DNA of 64,000 nt. Origin: Stutzerimonas kirkiae (lineage in GTDB: Bacteria; Pseudomonadota; Gammaproteobacteria; Pseudomonadales; Pseudomonadaceae). Position 1 is the stretch's first letter; each line of letters opens with the position of its first letter. This document shows, piece after piece, positions 47,301 to 57,155 of this stretch. The stretch spans positions 62,001-126,000 of the forward strand of contig NZ_QJUO01000008.1 of the NCBI RefSeq assembly GCF_004327335.1. Reading direction: 5' to 3'. The notes beneath the pieces are model-generated. The model worked only from the letters and a program-made list of their open reading frames with translations, was not told where the DNA came from and searched no databases. Position numbers and translations under genes: made by a program.

Positions 47301-47903
47301 ATGGCATTGCTGGATAGAGGCTTGATACAGCGAATCGTCGGTGCCCTGGTGTTGGTGGCACTGGCGGTGATTTTCGTGCCGATGCTGTTCAACCGTGAGG
47401 ATGAGTCACGGCCTATCCCGGTCGAGGCACCGCCGATGCCGACGGCATCGACCGCACCCGAGATCGAGATGCAGGCGGTCGAGGTGCCCGAGCCGGTCGC
47501 CGAAAGCTACGAAATCATCGACGAAGCACCGGCGAGCGCTCCAGTGCAGGAGAGCACCGAAACGCCGGCGACGGTTACCGAGCCAGTGGTGGCGCCGAGC
47601 GAGCAGCCGAAAGCCGCTGCCGCCCCGGAAAAACCCGCCGAGCCGCGCCTGGACGCCAGCAACCTGCCGGTGAGCTGGTCGGTGCAACTGGCCAGCCTGT
47701 CGAACCGCGCCAGTGCGGAGAACCTGCAGAAGACCTTGCGGGCACAGGGCTACAACGCCTATATCCGCACCTCGGGCAATATGAACCGGGTCTTCGTTGG
47801 CCCGCTGATCGAGCGTGCCGAAGCCAATCGCCTGCGTGACCAATTGCAACGGCAACACAAGCTGGATGGTTTCGTCGTGCGTTTCGAGCCGGAAAAGCGC
47901 TGA
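47301..47903 (+). CDS. dedD: SPOR-domain division protein DedD
   Basis: 200-residue bitopic inner-membrane protein. MALLDRGLIQRIVGALVLVALAVIFVPMLFNR gives the short cytosolic N-terminus and single transmembrane helix. A Pro/Glu/Ala-rich periplasmic linker (about 35-125) leads to a C-terminal SPOR domain (VSWSVQLASLSNRASAENLQKTLRAQGYNAYIRTS...RVFVGPLI), which binds denuded peptidoglycan at the division septum. AAGAAGGAGAGGGTT precedes the ATG. In other Pseudomonas cvpA follows directly; here it does not. Confidence 0.93.
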   Translation: MALLDRGLIQRIVGALVLVALAVIFVPMLFNREDESRPIPVEAPPMPTASTAPEIEMQAVEVPEPVAESYEIIDEAPASAPVQESTETPATVTEPVVAPSEQPKAAAAPEKPAEPRLDASNLPVSWSVQLASLSNRASAENLQKTLRAQGYNAYIRTSGNMNRVFVGPLIERAEANRLRDQLQRQHKLDGFVVRFEPEKR

Positions 47904-47916
47904 CGCAGATGCTGCA

Positions 47917-47968
47917 AAGAGCGCTGGCGGGCTGGACGACCTGTTCTCGTCCGGCCGCCAGCGCTTTG
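47917..47968. terminator. Convergent terminator hairpin built from a family A core
   Basis: AGAGCGCTGGCGGGCTGGACGA facing TCGTCCGGCCGCCAGCGCTTT forms a long stem between dedD and the convergent kinase gene. It is recognisably the same palindrome as the centre of the family A repeats (GCGCTGG...GGCTGGACGA), suggesting the repeat has been adopted as a terminator. Confidence 0.7.
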
Positions 47969-47990
47969 TCGTCCATTCGCTGAAACGATG

Positions 47991-49361
47991 CTATCGGGGC
48001 AGTTCGATATGGAAAGCCGTAGCCCTGTCCGTGGACGTGCAGCGAATCCTGCCGCCATGGGCCTCGATGATCGAGCGGGTGATGGCCAGCCCCAGGCCGG
48101 CATTGCCGGGGCTGCCTTCGCGGCGCGCGGGGTCGATGCGGTAGAAGCGGTCGAACAGCCTCTCCAGGTGCCCCGCCGGGATCGCCGCTCCCGGATTCTC
48201 CACGCAAAGGCTCACCTGCCCGGCGGATTGGCGGATATCGACACTGATTTCCCTATTGGCCGGTGTATGCCGCAGGGCGTTGTCCAGCAGGTTCGACAAG
48301 GCCCGCTCCAGCATCAGCCGATCACCGGCAACCTCGCCCGCGCCTCGCTGACACAGCCGTATGCCCCGTTCATCCGCCAGTAGCTGGTAGTAGTCGAACA
48401 GCTTGTCGAGCACCTCGGCCAGTTGCGTGCGTTCGCGCTGTGGAACGATCAAGCCGTTGTCCGCCTTGGCCAGGAACAGCATGTCGTCGATGATGCGTGA
48501 CATGCGCGTCAGTTCCTCCAGGTTCGAATAGAGGTTTTCCCGATAGTCGTCGAGGCTGCGCGCCCTGGAAAGCACCACCTCGGTATGGGTGGTCAGGTTG
48601 CTCAGCGGCGTGCGCAGTTCATGGGCGATATCCGCCGAGAAATTGGACAGCCTGGCGAAGGCATCCTCCAGGCGTGCCAGCATGGCGTTGAAGGACTCCA
48701 CCAACTGTTTCAGCTCCGCCGGCACCGCTTCCAGGGGGATGCGCTCCTGCAGGGATTTCGCCGAGATCGAGGCCGTCACCCTGGTGACCTGGCGCAGCGG
48801 CGCAAGCCCGCGGCGGGCGACGATCCAGCCGAGGAGGGCGCTGAGGCCGGCGCTGGCGATCAGGCCGAGCCAGAACCAGCGCTGCAGTATTTCGAAGAAG
48901 TGCGTGTGGTTGGTGATGTCCAGCGCCAACAGCGCCTGGAGCGGTGCATCCTGCCCTGGCAGCGCGATATCCGCACGCATCCCCCGGTACAGGTGGCCGC
49001 CGGCCTGCCATTCCCACATCCGCCACGCCGCGAGCGGGCGCAGATGGCGGGGGGCTAGGGTATCTTGCGGGTTGCCGAAGAACAGCGTGCCGTCCGCCGC
49101 CAGCAGCAGGGCGGAAAGGTCCTGGTGCGACTGCAGCAGCGCTTGCAGTTGCAGGCGTATGCGCTCCGGCTCCGCGAGGCTGTCGGAGAGCCTGATGACG
49201 TTTCCGATGGAGGCGAGCTTTTCCTCCAGCACCTGCTGGTCGAGCGCGCGGAAGTGGTGCTGGCTGAGCGCATTGAAGCTCAGCCCGGCCAGGGCCAGCA
49301 CGACAGTCACCGCCAGCATGAACATCAGGCTCATGCGGGTGGTCAGCGAGAGGCGGGCCAT
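47991..49361 (-). CDS. Heavy-metal-type sensor histidine kinase (CusS/CopS-like)
   Basis: 456-residue inner-membrane kinase: helix 1 about 11-31, periplasmic sensor about 32-162, helix 2 about 163-183, HAMP, phospho-acceptor His247 in FSADIAHELRTPLSNL, and an HATPase domain (ALSNLLDNALRHTP, GNAGLGLAITRSII). The H-box and overall size match the CusS/CopS/IrlS group sensing copper or other metals, but the sensor domain has no obvious metal motif. It starts just after the regulator gene on the same strand (ATGTCAG junction). Confidence 0.88.
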   Translation of the reverse strand: MARLSLTTRMSLMFMLAVTVVLALAGLSFNALSQHHFRALDQQVLEEKLASIGNVIRLSDSLAEPERIRLQLQALLQSHQDLSALLLAADGTLFFGNPQDTLAPRHLRPLAAWRMWEWQAGGHLYRGMRADIALPGQDAPLQALLALDITNHTHFFEILQRWFWLGLIASAGLSALLGWIVARRGLAPLRQVTRVTASISAKSLQERIPLEAVPAELKQLVESFNAMLARLEDAFARLSNFSADIAHELRTPLSNLTTHTEVVLSRARSLDDYRENLYSNLEELTRMSRIIDDMLFLAKADNGLIVPQRERTQLAEVLDKLFDYYQLLADERGIRLCQRGAGEVAGDRLMLERALSNLLDNALRHTPANREISVDIRQSAGQVSLCVENPGAAIPAGHLERLFDRFYRIDPARREGSPGNAGLGLAITRSIIEAHGGRIRCTSTDRATAFHIELPR

Positions 49362-49362
49362 G

Positions 49363-50040
49363 TCAGTCCCGGCGCTCCAGGGTGTAGCCCATGCCGCGGG
49401 CGGTATGGATCAGCTTGGGCTGGAAGTCGTCGTCGATTTTCGCGCGCAGGCGGCGGATCGCCACCTCGATCACATTGGTATCGCTGTCGAAGTTCATGTC
49501 CCAGACCTGGGAGGCGATCAGGGATTTGGGCAGGACTTCGCCGCGTCGGCGCATCAGCAGTTCGAGCAGGGCGAACTCCTTGGCGGTCAGTTCGATGCGC
49601 CGGCCCGCCCGCGAGGCGCGGCGCTTGAGCAAGTCCACCTGGAGGTCGGCCACCTGCAACGTGGTTTGCAGCGCCACAGTGTTGCCGCGCCGCAGTAACG
49701 TCCGCACCCTTGCCAGCAGTTCGGCGAATGCGAAGGGCTTGACCAGGTAATCGTCCGCTCCCAGCTCCAGCCCCTTGACCCGCTCCTCGATACCGTCGCG
49801 CGCCGTCAGGAACAATACCGGCACCTGCCGCCCGGCGGCGCGCACTGCGCGCAGCACCGACCAGCCGTCCAGGCCCGGCATCATCACATCGAGGATCAGC
49901 AGGTCGTAGGCTTCATCCAGTGCCCGTTGCAGCGCTTCGCTGCCGTTCATGACCCGCTCAACCGTGAAGCCGGCCTCGCTCAACCCCTGTTGCAGGTAGG
50001 CCCCGGTCTTGGGTTCGTCTTCGGCTACCAGCAATTTCAT
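49363..50040 (-). CDS. OmpR-family response regulator (CusR/CopR-like)
   Basis: 225 residues. Receiver domain with E7-D8, phospho-acceptor Asp51 ([13 protein letters not shown]) and Lys in [17 protein letters not shown]-terminal winged helix with [53 protein letters not shown], the CusR/CopR pattern. The start ATG at 50040 is the natural [10 protein letters not shown]; the frame runs far upstream through repeat B2 without meaning. It could control the RND operon upstream on the same strand, but no direct evidence is visible. Confidence 0.92.
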   Translation of the reverse strand: MKLLVAEDEPKTGAYLQQGLSEAGFTVERVMNGSEALQRALDEAYDLLILDVMMPGLDGWSVLRAVRAAGRQVPVLFLTARDGIEERVKGLELGADDYLVKPFAFAELLARVRTLLRRGNTVALQTTLQVADLQVDLLKRRASRAGRRIELTAKEFALLELLMRRRGEVLPKSLIASQVWDMNFDSDTNVIEVAIRRLRAKIDDDFQPKLIHTARGMGYTLERRD

Positions 50041-50209
50041 CGGGCGGCTCGTCCAGGCGGGGGAATCAGACCGCCAAGAGTACGAGAAGTGGGCTCGCCG
50101 TTCGAGTCCTGTCGGTGATTTCCAACGCCGTCTGCGGCACGCTTGCGCGATCAGGAGCATGCTCATCCCACAGGAGCGTCTTCTGCGTCGAGGCCGGATA
50201 ATCGTGCGC

Positions 50210-50695
50210 GGCCTCGTGGCAGCGGATTGGCAATCGTGTGTCTGGCTGGCTATGTACTGCGTTACCTGAAGGACATCGTCCCTGTGCGAATGCCGGGTGG
50301 TGGGACGGGGCACGCGTGAATACCTCCCTGTAGCTCTTCGCCGCCATCCCTGGCGGCGAAGGCCCCGTCCCACCACCAGGCATCCGCACAGCCACTCTCG
50401 GCGCTGCCTGTGGGAAAGAGCCGACGAAACCGCAAACCCTACGAATGACTCGGCACTGCACTGGCGGCTCTTTCCATAGCCACCTCGGTATTTACCGCGA
50501 GCCCTGCCAGCTCCATTACGAAACCTTCGTCGGCAGGGACGCCGATAAAGAGCGCCCCCTTCTCCATGAGCGACGGGTTCATGCGTGTTTCGTCGCGGGG
50601 TTGGCCGGGTTCGCGACACCACGGACAGGCGAACACCGGCAGCGGTCTACGGCTAATCGCGGACTTGACCGCCAACCCGGTCGCGCTGTCTTGTC
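50210..50695 (-). repeat. Family B ~480-bp dispersed repeat, copy B2 (inverted relative to B1)
   Basis: Reverse complement aligns with 13259-13708 throughout. A long near-perfect inverted repeat is present: TGCCGGGTGGTGGGACGGGGC (50291) faces GCCCCGTCCCACCACCAGGCA, and inside it CTTCGCCGCCA / TGGCGGCGAAG form a perfect 11-bp stem at 50336-50361. Copy B1 has lost this inner stem. It fills the gap between the response regulator and the efflux outer-membrane gene. Confidence 0.85.
50439..50567 (-). CDS. 42-residue open frame inside repeat B2
   Basis: Reads [17 protein letters not shown] and ends PSHS; same length and stop position as the frame in B1. No good ribosome-binding site. See the B1 entry for why coding status is doubtful. 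Confidence 0.25.
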   Translation of the reverse strand: MEKGALFIGVPADEGFVMELAGLAVNTEVAMERAASAVPSHS

Positions 50696-50752
50696 CCCTG
50701 AAGGATATAGACCTGTCCGGGAGCGGACGCAGGCGAGCCCGCTCGCGTATTT

Positions 50753-52135
50753 CTAAGGTTGCCAGCCGCCACCGAGGGCCTTGTAGAGGGCGACGATGGC
50801 GCTGTACTGCTCGACCTCGGCCGAGGCCTGGGCGTCCTCGGCTGCCAGGCGTTCGCGCTCGGCATCCAGCAGCACCAGGAAGTCCACCGTGCCTTCGCGG
50901 TAACGGATCGTCGCCTGGCTCGCGGCGGCCCGGCTGGCCTCGGCCTGGCGCACCAGCGAGAGCAGGCGCTGCTGGCGCTTGGCGTAGTCGCTGAAGGTGT
51001 TCGCCGCTTCCTCCAGGGCCAGCAGCACCTGTTGCTCGTACTGCGCCAGGGCACCGTCGGCGTCGGCTTCCGCGCCACGCAGGCGGGCTCGTACGCTGCC
51101 GAGGTCGAAGGCCGCCCAACTGATGCCCGGCGTCACACTCCAGGCGCGGGCAGCCGATGCGCCCAGTTGCGAACCGCGCCCGGCGGTGAAACCGAGGAAG
51201 CCGGACAGGCTGACCCGTGGGAACAGCTCCGCCGTGGCCACACCGATCTCCGCCGTGGCTGCGGCCAGGTGTCGTTCGGCGGCCTGTATATCGGGACGGC
51301 GACGCAGCAATTCGCTGGGATCGCCAATCGGCAGGGCCTTGGCGATGGCCGGCAGCGGCCTGGCGGACAGGTCCAGGTCCAGACGCTCGGGGCGCTGGCC
51401 GAGCAGGGTGGCGATACGGTTGCGTGCACGCACCTGCTGCGCCTGCAACTGTGGCAGGCTGGCTTCGGTGGCGGCCAGGCGGGCATCGGCGCGCAGTACG
51501 TCCAGTTCGCTGCCGACGCCGGCGTCGCGTAACTGTTCGGTGATGTCGCGCGAGGCCTGCTGGTTCTGCAGGTTGTCGCGGGCAATGCGTTCGCGCAGTT
51601 GCGCACCGCGCAGGGTGCCATAGGCGTCGACCAGTTCGGCGATCAGACTGACCTGCAACTGGTAGTAGTCGGCTTCGGCCACGTCCATACGGGCTTCGCT
51701 GGCCTCCAACCGGCGCTGGATACGGCCGAACAGGTCCAGCTCCCAGGCCGTATCCAGGCCGAGGTCATAGCGTTCCTGGCGGATACGCTGTTCGCTGGCC
51801 GGTGGTTGCCGGCCCTTGCCGAATTCGCCGCCAAGGCGGCTGGTCACGGTGGGGAAGCGGTCGTTCGCCAGGTCGTCGCGGATCGCCCGTGCGGCCCGCA
51901 AGCGGGCGAAGGACACCCGCAGTTCGCGGTTGCCAGCCAGCGAGCGTTGCACCAACTGGTCCAGGGTCGGATCTTCGAACTGCCGCCACCAGGCGCTTTC
52001 GAAGCGCGAGCGGTCGTAGTCGGCGGCCTCCAGGGAGGCGATGCGCATCGGTTCGCTGGCCGGTGCCTGGTAGTCCGGGCCGACGGCGCAGGCGCAGAGG
52101 GCCATGCTCAGCAGGGCGGGGGCAAGGACTTTCAT
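50753..52135 (-). CDS. RND efflux outer-membrane channel lipoprotein (OprM/OprN family)
   Basis: 460-residue TolC-like trimeric exit duct. MKVLAPALLSMALCACAVGPDYQAP has a lipobox (ALCAC) and the typical AVGPDYxxP mature start. Two repeats of the outer-membrane-efflux domain follow, with LNRRP-like LLRRRPDIQAAERHL, ISWAAFDLGSVRARLRGAEADADGALAQYEQQVLLALEEAANTFSDY. Overlaps the RND pump gene stop by 4 bp (ATGA). Third gene of the operon. Confidence 0.93.
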   Translation of the reverse strand: MKVLAPALLSMALCACAVGPDYQAPASEPMRIASLEAADYDRSRFESAWWRQFEDPTLDQLVQRSLAGNRELRVSFARLRAARAIRDDLANDRFPTVTSRLGGEFGKGRQPPASEQRIRQERYDLGLDTAWELDLFGRIQRRLEASEARMDVAEADYYQLQVSLIAELVDAYGTLRGAQLRERIARDNLQNQQASRDITEQLRDAGVGSELDVLRADARLAATEASLPQLQAQQVRARNRIATLLGQRPERLDLDLSARPLPAIAKALPIGDPSELLRRRPDIQAAERHLAAATAEIGVATAELFPRVSLSGFLGFTAGRGSQLGASAARAWSVTPGISWAAFDLGSVRARLRGAEADADGALAQYEQQVLLALEEAANTFSDYAKRQQRLLSLVRQAEASRAAASQATIRYREGTVDFLVLLDAERERLAAEDAQASAEVEQYSAIVALYKALGGGWQP

Positions 52136-55100
52136 GCATGCACCTCCTGCTGGCGGGCGGCTTTGTTCGCTTGGCGTTTCTCGACGAAGGCACGGATCAG
52201 CACATAGAACACCGGAGTCAGCAGCAGGCCGAAGAAGGTCACGCCGATCATCCCGGAGAACACCGCCACGCCCATGGCATGGCGCATTTCCGCGCCGGCG
52301 CCGGTGGACAGCACCAGCGGCACCACGCCCATGATGAAGGCGATGGAGGTCATCAGGATCGGCCGCAGGCGCAGGCGGCAGGCCTCCAGCACGGCGGCGA
52401 CGCGATCCAGGCCTTCCTCCTGCTTGTCCTTGGCGAACTCCACCAGCAGGATGGCGTTCTTGCACGCCAGGCCCACCAGTACGATCAGGCCGATCTGGGT
52501 GAAGATGTTGTTGTCGATACCGGCCAGGATCACCCCGATGATGGCGGCGAACAGCACCGTCGGCACGATCAGGATCACCGCCAGCGGCAGGCTCCAGCTC
52601 TCGTACTGGGCGGCCAGCACCAGGAAGGCCAGCAGCACGCAGAGCGGGAAGATGAAGATCGCGGTGTTGCCGGCGATGATCTGCTGGTAGGTCAGGTCCG
52701 TCCATTCGTAGCCCATGCCGTTGGGCAGTTCCTCGGCCAGCAGCCTGGCGATCGCCGCCTCGGCCTGGCCGGAGCTGTAGCCCGGGGCGGCGGCGCCGTT
52801 GACCTCGGCGGTGAGGAAGCCGTTGTAGTGCATCACCCGGTCCGGGCCGGCGCTGTCCTCGACCTTGACGAAGGCGGACAGCGGTACCATTTCGCCACGC
52901 GCGTTGCGTACCTTGAGCTGGCCTATCTGCTCCGGCTCCAGACGGAACTGCTGGTCGGCCTGGACATTGACCTGGTAGGTGCGGCCGAAGCGGTTGAAGT
53001 CATTGGCATACAGCGAGCCCAGGTACACCTGCAGGGTGTCGAAGATGTCGCTGATGGCCACACCGTGGGTCTTGGCCTTCTCGCGGTCGATGGCGGCATC
53101 CACCTGCGGCACGTTGACCTGGTAGCTGGTGAACACCGACAGCGGGTTCAACTCCGGTAGCTGGCGTGCCTTGCCCAGGATGTTCTGGGCCTGCAGGTAC
53201 AGTTCGTCGTAGCCGAGGTTGCCGCGATCCTGGAGCTGCAGGCGGAAGCCGCCGATGGTGCCCAGGCCCTGTACCGGGGGCGGCGGGAAGATGGCGATGT
53301 AGGCGTCCTGGATATCGGCGAAGCGCTCGTTGAGTTCGGCAGCGATGGCGCCCGCGCTCATCGACGGCTCCCTACGCTGGTCGAAGGGTTTGAGCGGGGT
53401 GAAGACGATGCCGCTGTTCGGACTGTTGGTGAAGCCGTTGATCGACAGCCCGGGGAAGGCCACGGTGTTCTCCACGCCCGGGTGCTCCGCGGCGATGGCG
53501 GACATGCGCTTGATCACTGCCTCGGTACGGTCCAGGGTAGCGGCGTCCGGCAACTGGGCGAAGGCCACCAGGTACTGCTTGTCCTGTTGCGGCACGAAGC
53601 CACTCGGTGTGCTGGCGAAGCCCAGGTAGCCGAGCACCAGCAGGCCCGCGTAGACCAGCATGGCGATGCTGCTGCCGCGCAAGACGCGGCGCACGGTGCC
53701 GACGTAGCCGCCACTGGCACGTTCGAAGAGGCGATTGAAGGGGGCGAACAGCCAACTGCCGAACAGTTTGTCGAGGAGGCGCGAGAAGCGGTCCTTCGGC
53801 GCATGGTGGCTTTTCAGCAACACGGCGGCCAAGGCGGGCGACAGGGTCAGCGAGTTGAAGGCCGAGATCACCGTGGAGATGGCGATGGTCAGCGCGAACT
53901 GCTGGTAGAACTGCCCGCTGAGGCCGGAGATGAAGGCGGTGGGCACGAATACCGCGCACAACACCAGGGCGGTGGCGACGATCGGTCCGGTCACTTCCTT
54001 CATCGCCTGGCGGGTCGCTTCCAGGGGCGATTTGCCAAGGCCGATATTGCGCTCGACGTTCTCCACCACCACGATCGCATCGTCCACCACGATACCGATG
54101 GCCAGCACCAGGCCGAACAGCGAAAGCGCGTTGAGCGAGAAGCCGAACATATGCATCACGGCGAAGGTGCCGATCAGCGACACCGGTACCGCCGCCAGCG
54201 GGATGATCGAGGCGCGCCAGGTCTGCAGGAACAGGATCACCACCAGCACTACCAGCACGATGGCTTCGAGCAGGGTGTTGACCACCGCCTTGATCGAGCC
54301 GCGGACGAAGATGGTCGGGTCGTAGACGATCTGGTAGTCCATGCCCTGGGGGAAGCTCCGCTTCAGTTCGGCCATGCGCTCACGCACCGAGTCGGAAATC
54401 TCGATGGCGTTCGAGCCGGGGCGCTGGAACACTGGCATGGCCACCGCCGGCTGGTTGTTCAGCAGCGAGCGCAGGGCGTACTGGCTGGAACCCAGTTCGA
54501 TCCGGGCGATGTCCTTGAGGCGGGTGATCTCGCCCTCGTCGCCAACGCGGATGATGATGTTCTCGAACTCTTCCTCGCTGACCAGCCGGCCCTGGGTGTT
54601 GATCGACAACTGGAAGCTGGTGCCGGCGTCGGCGGGTGGGGCGCCGAGGGCACCGGCGGCGACCTGGCGGTTCTGCTCGCGGATGGCCTCGACCACGTCG
54701 CTGGCGGTCAGGTTGCGCGAGGCGACCTGGTGCGGGTCAAGCCATACCCGCAGCGAATAGTTGCCCATGCCGAACAGTTGCACGTCGCCGATACCATCCA
54801 GGCGCGCCAGTTCGTCCCTGACGTTGAGCGCGGCATAGTTGGACAGGTAGAGCATGTCGTAGCGATTGTCCGGGGAGGTCAGGTGCACCACCATGGTCAG
54901 GTCCGGCGAGGCCTTGTCCACGGTCACGCCGAGGCGCTGCACCTCGGTGGGCAGGGTCGGCTGGGTGCGGGTCACGCGGTTCTGCACCTGTACCTGGGCG
55001 TTGTCCAGGTCGGTGCCGAGGGCGAAGGTGACGGTCAGTGTCAGCTTGCCGTCATTGGTCGACTGCGACGACATGTAGAGCATGCCCTCGACGCCGACGA

Positions 55101-55311
55101 TGGCCTGCTCCAGCGGCGAGGCCACGGTTTCGCCGATCACCTTGGGGTTGGCACCGGGAAAGCTGGCGCGCACCACCACGGTGGGCGGCACCACTTCCGG
55201 GTATTCGCTGATCGGCAACTGGAACAGCGAGATGGAACCGCCGATCAGGATCAGCAGCGATAGCACAGCGGCGAAGATCGGCCGCTGGATGAAGAATTGC
55301 GAGAAATTCAT
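52132..55311 (-). CDS. mexF: RND multidrug efflux pump (MexF-like)
   Basis: 1059-residue inner-membrane proton-driven pump of the hydrophobe/amphiphile efflux family. The N-terminus MNFSQFFIQRPIFAAVLSLL and ETVASPLEQAIVGVEGMLYMSSQS are very close to MexF as I remember it. Proton-relay aspartates lie in GLVLAIGIVVDDAIVVVENVERN (TM4). Twelve helices with two large periplasmic loops are evident. MexF-type pumps export chloramphenicol, fluoroquinolones and quorum-sensing precursors. Second gene; 78 bp after mexE. Confidence 0.94.
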   Translation of the reverse strand: MNFSQFFIQRPIFAAVLSLLILIGGSISLFQLPISEYPEVVPPTVVVRASFPGANPKVIGETVASPLEQAIVGVEGMLYMSSQSTNDGKLTLTVTFALGTDLDNAQVQVQNRVTRTQPTLPTEVQRLGVTVDKASPDLTMVVHLTSPDNRYDMLYLSNYAALNVRDELARLDGIGDVQLFGMGNYSLRVWLDPHQVASRNLTASDVVEAIREQNRQVAAGALGAPPADAGTSFQLSINTQGRLVSEEEFENIIIRVGDEGEITRLKDIARIELGSSQYALRSLLNNQPAVAMPVFQRPGSNAIEISDSVRERMAELKRSFPQGMDYQIVYDPTIFVRGSIKAVVNTLLEAIVLVVLVVILFLQTWRASIIPLAAVPVSLIGTFAVMHMFGFSLNALSLFGLVLAIGIVVDDAIVVVENVERNIGLGKSPLEATRQAMKEVTGPIVATALVLCAVFVPTAFISGLSGQFYQQFALTIAISTVISAFNSLTLSPALAAVLLKSHHAPKDRFSRLLDKLFGSWLFAPFNRLFERASGGYVGTVRRVLRGSSIAMLVYAGLLVLGYLGFASTPSGFVPQQDKQYLVAFAQLPDAATLDRTEAVIKRMSAIAAEHPGVENTVAFPGLSINGFTNSPNSGIVFTPLKPFDQRREPSMSAGAIAAELNERFADIQDAYIAIFPPPPVQGLGTIGGFRLQLQDRGNLGYDELYLQAQNILGKARQLPELNPLSVFTSYQVNVPQVDAAIDREKAKTHGVAISDIFDTLQVYLGSLYANDFNRFGRTYQVNVQADQQFRLEPEQIGQLKVRNARGEMVPLSAFVKVEDSAGPDRVMHYNGFLTAEVNGAAAPGYSSGQAEAAIARLLAEELPNGMGYEWTDLTYQQIIAGNTAIFIFPLCVLLAFLVLAAQYESWSLPLAVILIVPTVLFAAIIGVILAGIDNNIFTQIGLIVLVGLACKNAILLVEFAKDKQEEGLDRVAAVLEACRLRLRPILMTSIAFIMGVVPLVLSTGAGAEMRHAMGVAVFSGMIGVTFFGLLLTPVFYVLIRAFVEKRQANKAARQQEVHA

Positions 55312-55389
55312 CGGGTGGTCCTCAGGGCTTTGCGGCGCACGGCGCGCCCTGCGATCGGGTAGGGTGCGTCGTGCGCACCAGGCTTCTTG

Positions 55390-56628
55390 TCAGCCGCGCG
55401 GCGAGCGGGCGTCGTTGCGTTCGATGGCCAGGCGTGGCACCTGGCTGCCGTCGACCTCCTGGCGCATGCGGGCCAGTTGCGCCAGGGTTGGCTCATCGGC
55501 CATGGGCACCACCTGCGGGTCGACGCTGGCCCCGGGTACGGCCCGTTGCAGGCCATTGACCACGATCCGCTCGCCAGCCGCCAGGCCGGTGCGCACGATG
55601 CGCAGGCCCTCCAGCTTCGGCCCCAGCTCGACGGCGCGGTAGGCCACACGGTTGTCCTCGTCGAGCACCAGGACGAACTTCTTGCCCAGGTCGGTGCCCA
55701 CGGCTTCGTCCTTTATCAATGTGGCCTGGTAGGGACGGCTGCCCACCAGCCTCAGACGCACGTAGAGCCCCGGCGTGAAGCGACGGCCGGCGTTGTCGAA
55801 CACCGCACGGCCACGGATGGTGCCGGTACGTGGGTTGACCTGGTTGTCGAGGAAGTCCAACTGGCCCAGGTGAGGGTGCCCATCCTCGTCGGACAACCCC
55901 AGTTGGACCGGGCTGGAGCCCCGTGCATCGGTCCCGGCCTGGCGCGCCAGCTCGAGGTATTTGAGAAAGGCGCGCTCATCCGCATCGAAATAGGCATAGA
56001 CCCTGTCGGTGCTGACCACCGAGGTCAACAGGCTCTCGCCGGCGCCGACCAGGTTGCCTTCGGTGATTTGCGCACGGCTGGCGCGGCCGTCGATGGGCGA
56101 GGTAATACGAGTGAACGCGAGGTTCAGCCGGGCGTTTTCCAGTTCCGCCTGGATGGCTGCGACCTGTGCCCGGGCCTCGGCGGCGGCGCTGCTGCGGGCC
56201 TCGGCCAGCTCGGTGGAAATGGCATTGCTCTGGCGCAGGCGCTCGCCACGGCGAGCTTCACTGTCGGCGCGGGCAAGGCTGGCGCGGGCCTGCTGCAGTT
56301 GTGCCTCCAGGCGCCTGACCTCGGCCTGGAAAGGACGCGGATCGATCTGGAACAACAGGTCGCCTTGGTTCACCAGCCCGCCCTCGGCGAACGCCACACG
56401 GTCGATATAGCCGGAAACGCGCGGGCGTATTTCTACCGATTGCGGTGCCTCCAGGCGACCGGTGAACTCGTCCCATTCGTTGACCGGCTGTTCGATGACC
56501 TCGGCCACACTGACCTTGGCCGCCGGCATCTGCGCCTGGTGTTCCGAGGGCTGGCTACAGGCGCCGAGTGCCAGCATAGCGGCCAGTGCCAGGGGAAGCA
56601 TCCGGGGATTCTTGTAGGGTTGCTGCAT
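55390..56628 (-). CDS. mexE: RND periplasmic adaptor lipoprotein (MexE-like)
   Basis: 412-residue membrane fusion protein. MQQPYKNPRMLPLALAAMLALGACSQ is a lipoprotein signal (LGAC). Then EFTGRLEAPQSVEIRPRVSGYIDRVAFAEGGLVNQGDLLFQIDPRPF (lipoyl half), a helical hairpin (QLQQARASLARADSEARRGERLRQSNAISTELAEARSSAAAEA) and the barrel/MP domains. Start set at the Met with GGAG six bases before; 17 residues upstream are spurious. No MexT-like regulator is adjacent, unlike Pseudomonas aeruginosa. Confidence 0.93.
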   Translation of the reverse strand: MQQPYKNPRMLPLALAAMLALGACSQPSEHQAQMPAAKVSVAEVIEQPVNEWDEFTGRLEAPQSVEIRPRVSGYIDRVAFAEGGLVNQGDLLFQIDPRPFQAEVRRLEAQLQQARASLARADSEARRGERLRQSNAISTELAEARSSAAAEARAQVAAIQAELENARLNLAFTRITSPIDGRASRAQITEGNLVGAGESLLTSVVSTDRVYAYFDADERAFLKYLELARQAGTDARGSSPVQLGLSDEDGHPHLGQLDFLDNQVNPRTGTIRGRAVFDNAGRRFTPGLYVRLRLVGSRPYQATLIKDEAVGTDLGKKFVLVLDEDNRVAYRAVELGPKLEGLRIVRTGLAAGERIVVNGLQRAVPGASVDPQVVPMADEPTLAQLARMRQEVDGSQVPRLAIERNDARSPRG

Positions 56629-56969
56629 GGGTGACTCCGCCAGTCGGATTTGTGGATGGCGGGAGTCTGCTGTGAGCAATGCGGTTCGACGAATCGAATG
56701 GTTCGAAGATAACTATCAGCCGGAATGATTATTCGTAGGGGTTATATCGATATCGGACGATGCGATATGAGCTGCCGCGAGCGCACAGTGACTCGGTACA
56801 TGACCAGGAGAGAAGGGGGGTGGCAGCTCGCGAGTATCGCCATGCGGGTTGGCGAATGACACTCTGGTATCAGGAGAACGCCTTCACTGCCGCGGATCGG
56901 CAGCGAGGGCGTACCCGGAGGGAACCGCACAGGGGCCCGGCAGGTCGCTCGGTGGTGATGGCCCTGGGG

Positions 56970-57155
56970 ATCGCTATCGAAGATGCGGATAAGCTGCATC
57001 ATGCTCTGGTCCACATGGTCGAGGATATGGCAATGCAGCACGAAATCGCCGGTATAGCGCTGGTAGCGAGTGCGCACGACGACTGTGTCGAGCTCCTGTT
57101 TCGGTGCGAGGAATTCGGCGGGATTTTTCACCCTCAGGGTATCTTTCCAGACCCC
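56970..57155 (-). pseudogene. Multicopper oxidase C-terminal remnant
   Basis: Minus-strand residues VWKDTLRVKNPAEFLAPKQ, then VVVRTRYQRYTGDFVLHCHI, followed by LDHVDQSMMQLIRIFD. This is the end of a multicopper oxidase, with the HCHxxxH copper motif and the axial Met. The rest of the gene is absent and the frame upstream is disrupted. The frame continues without sense to 56742. A full-length ancestor would fit the neighbouring metal-type two-component system. Confidence 0.75.
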
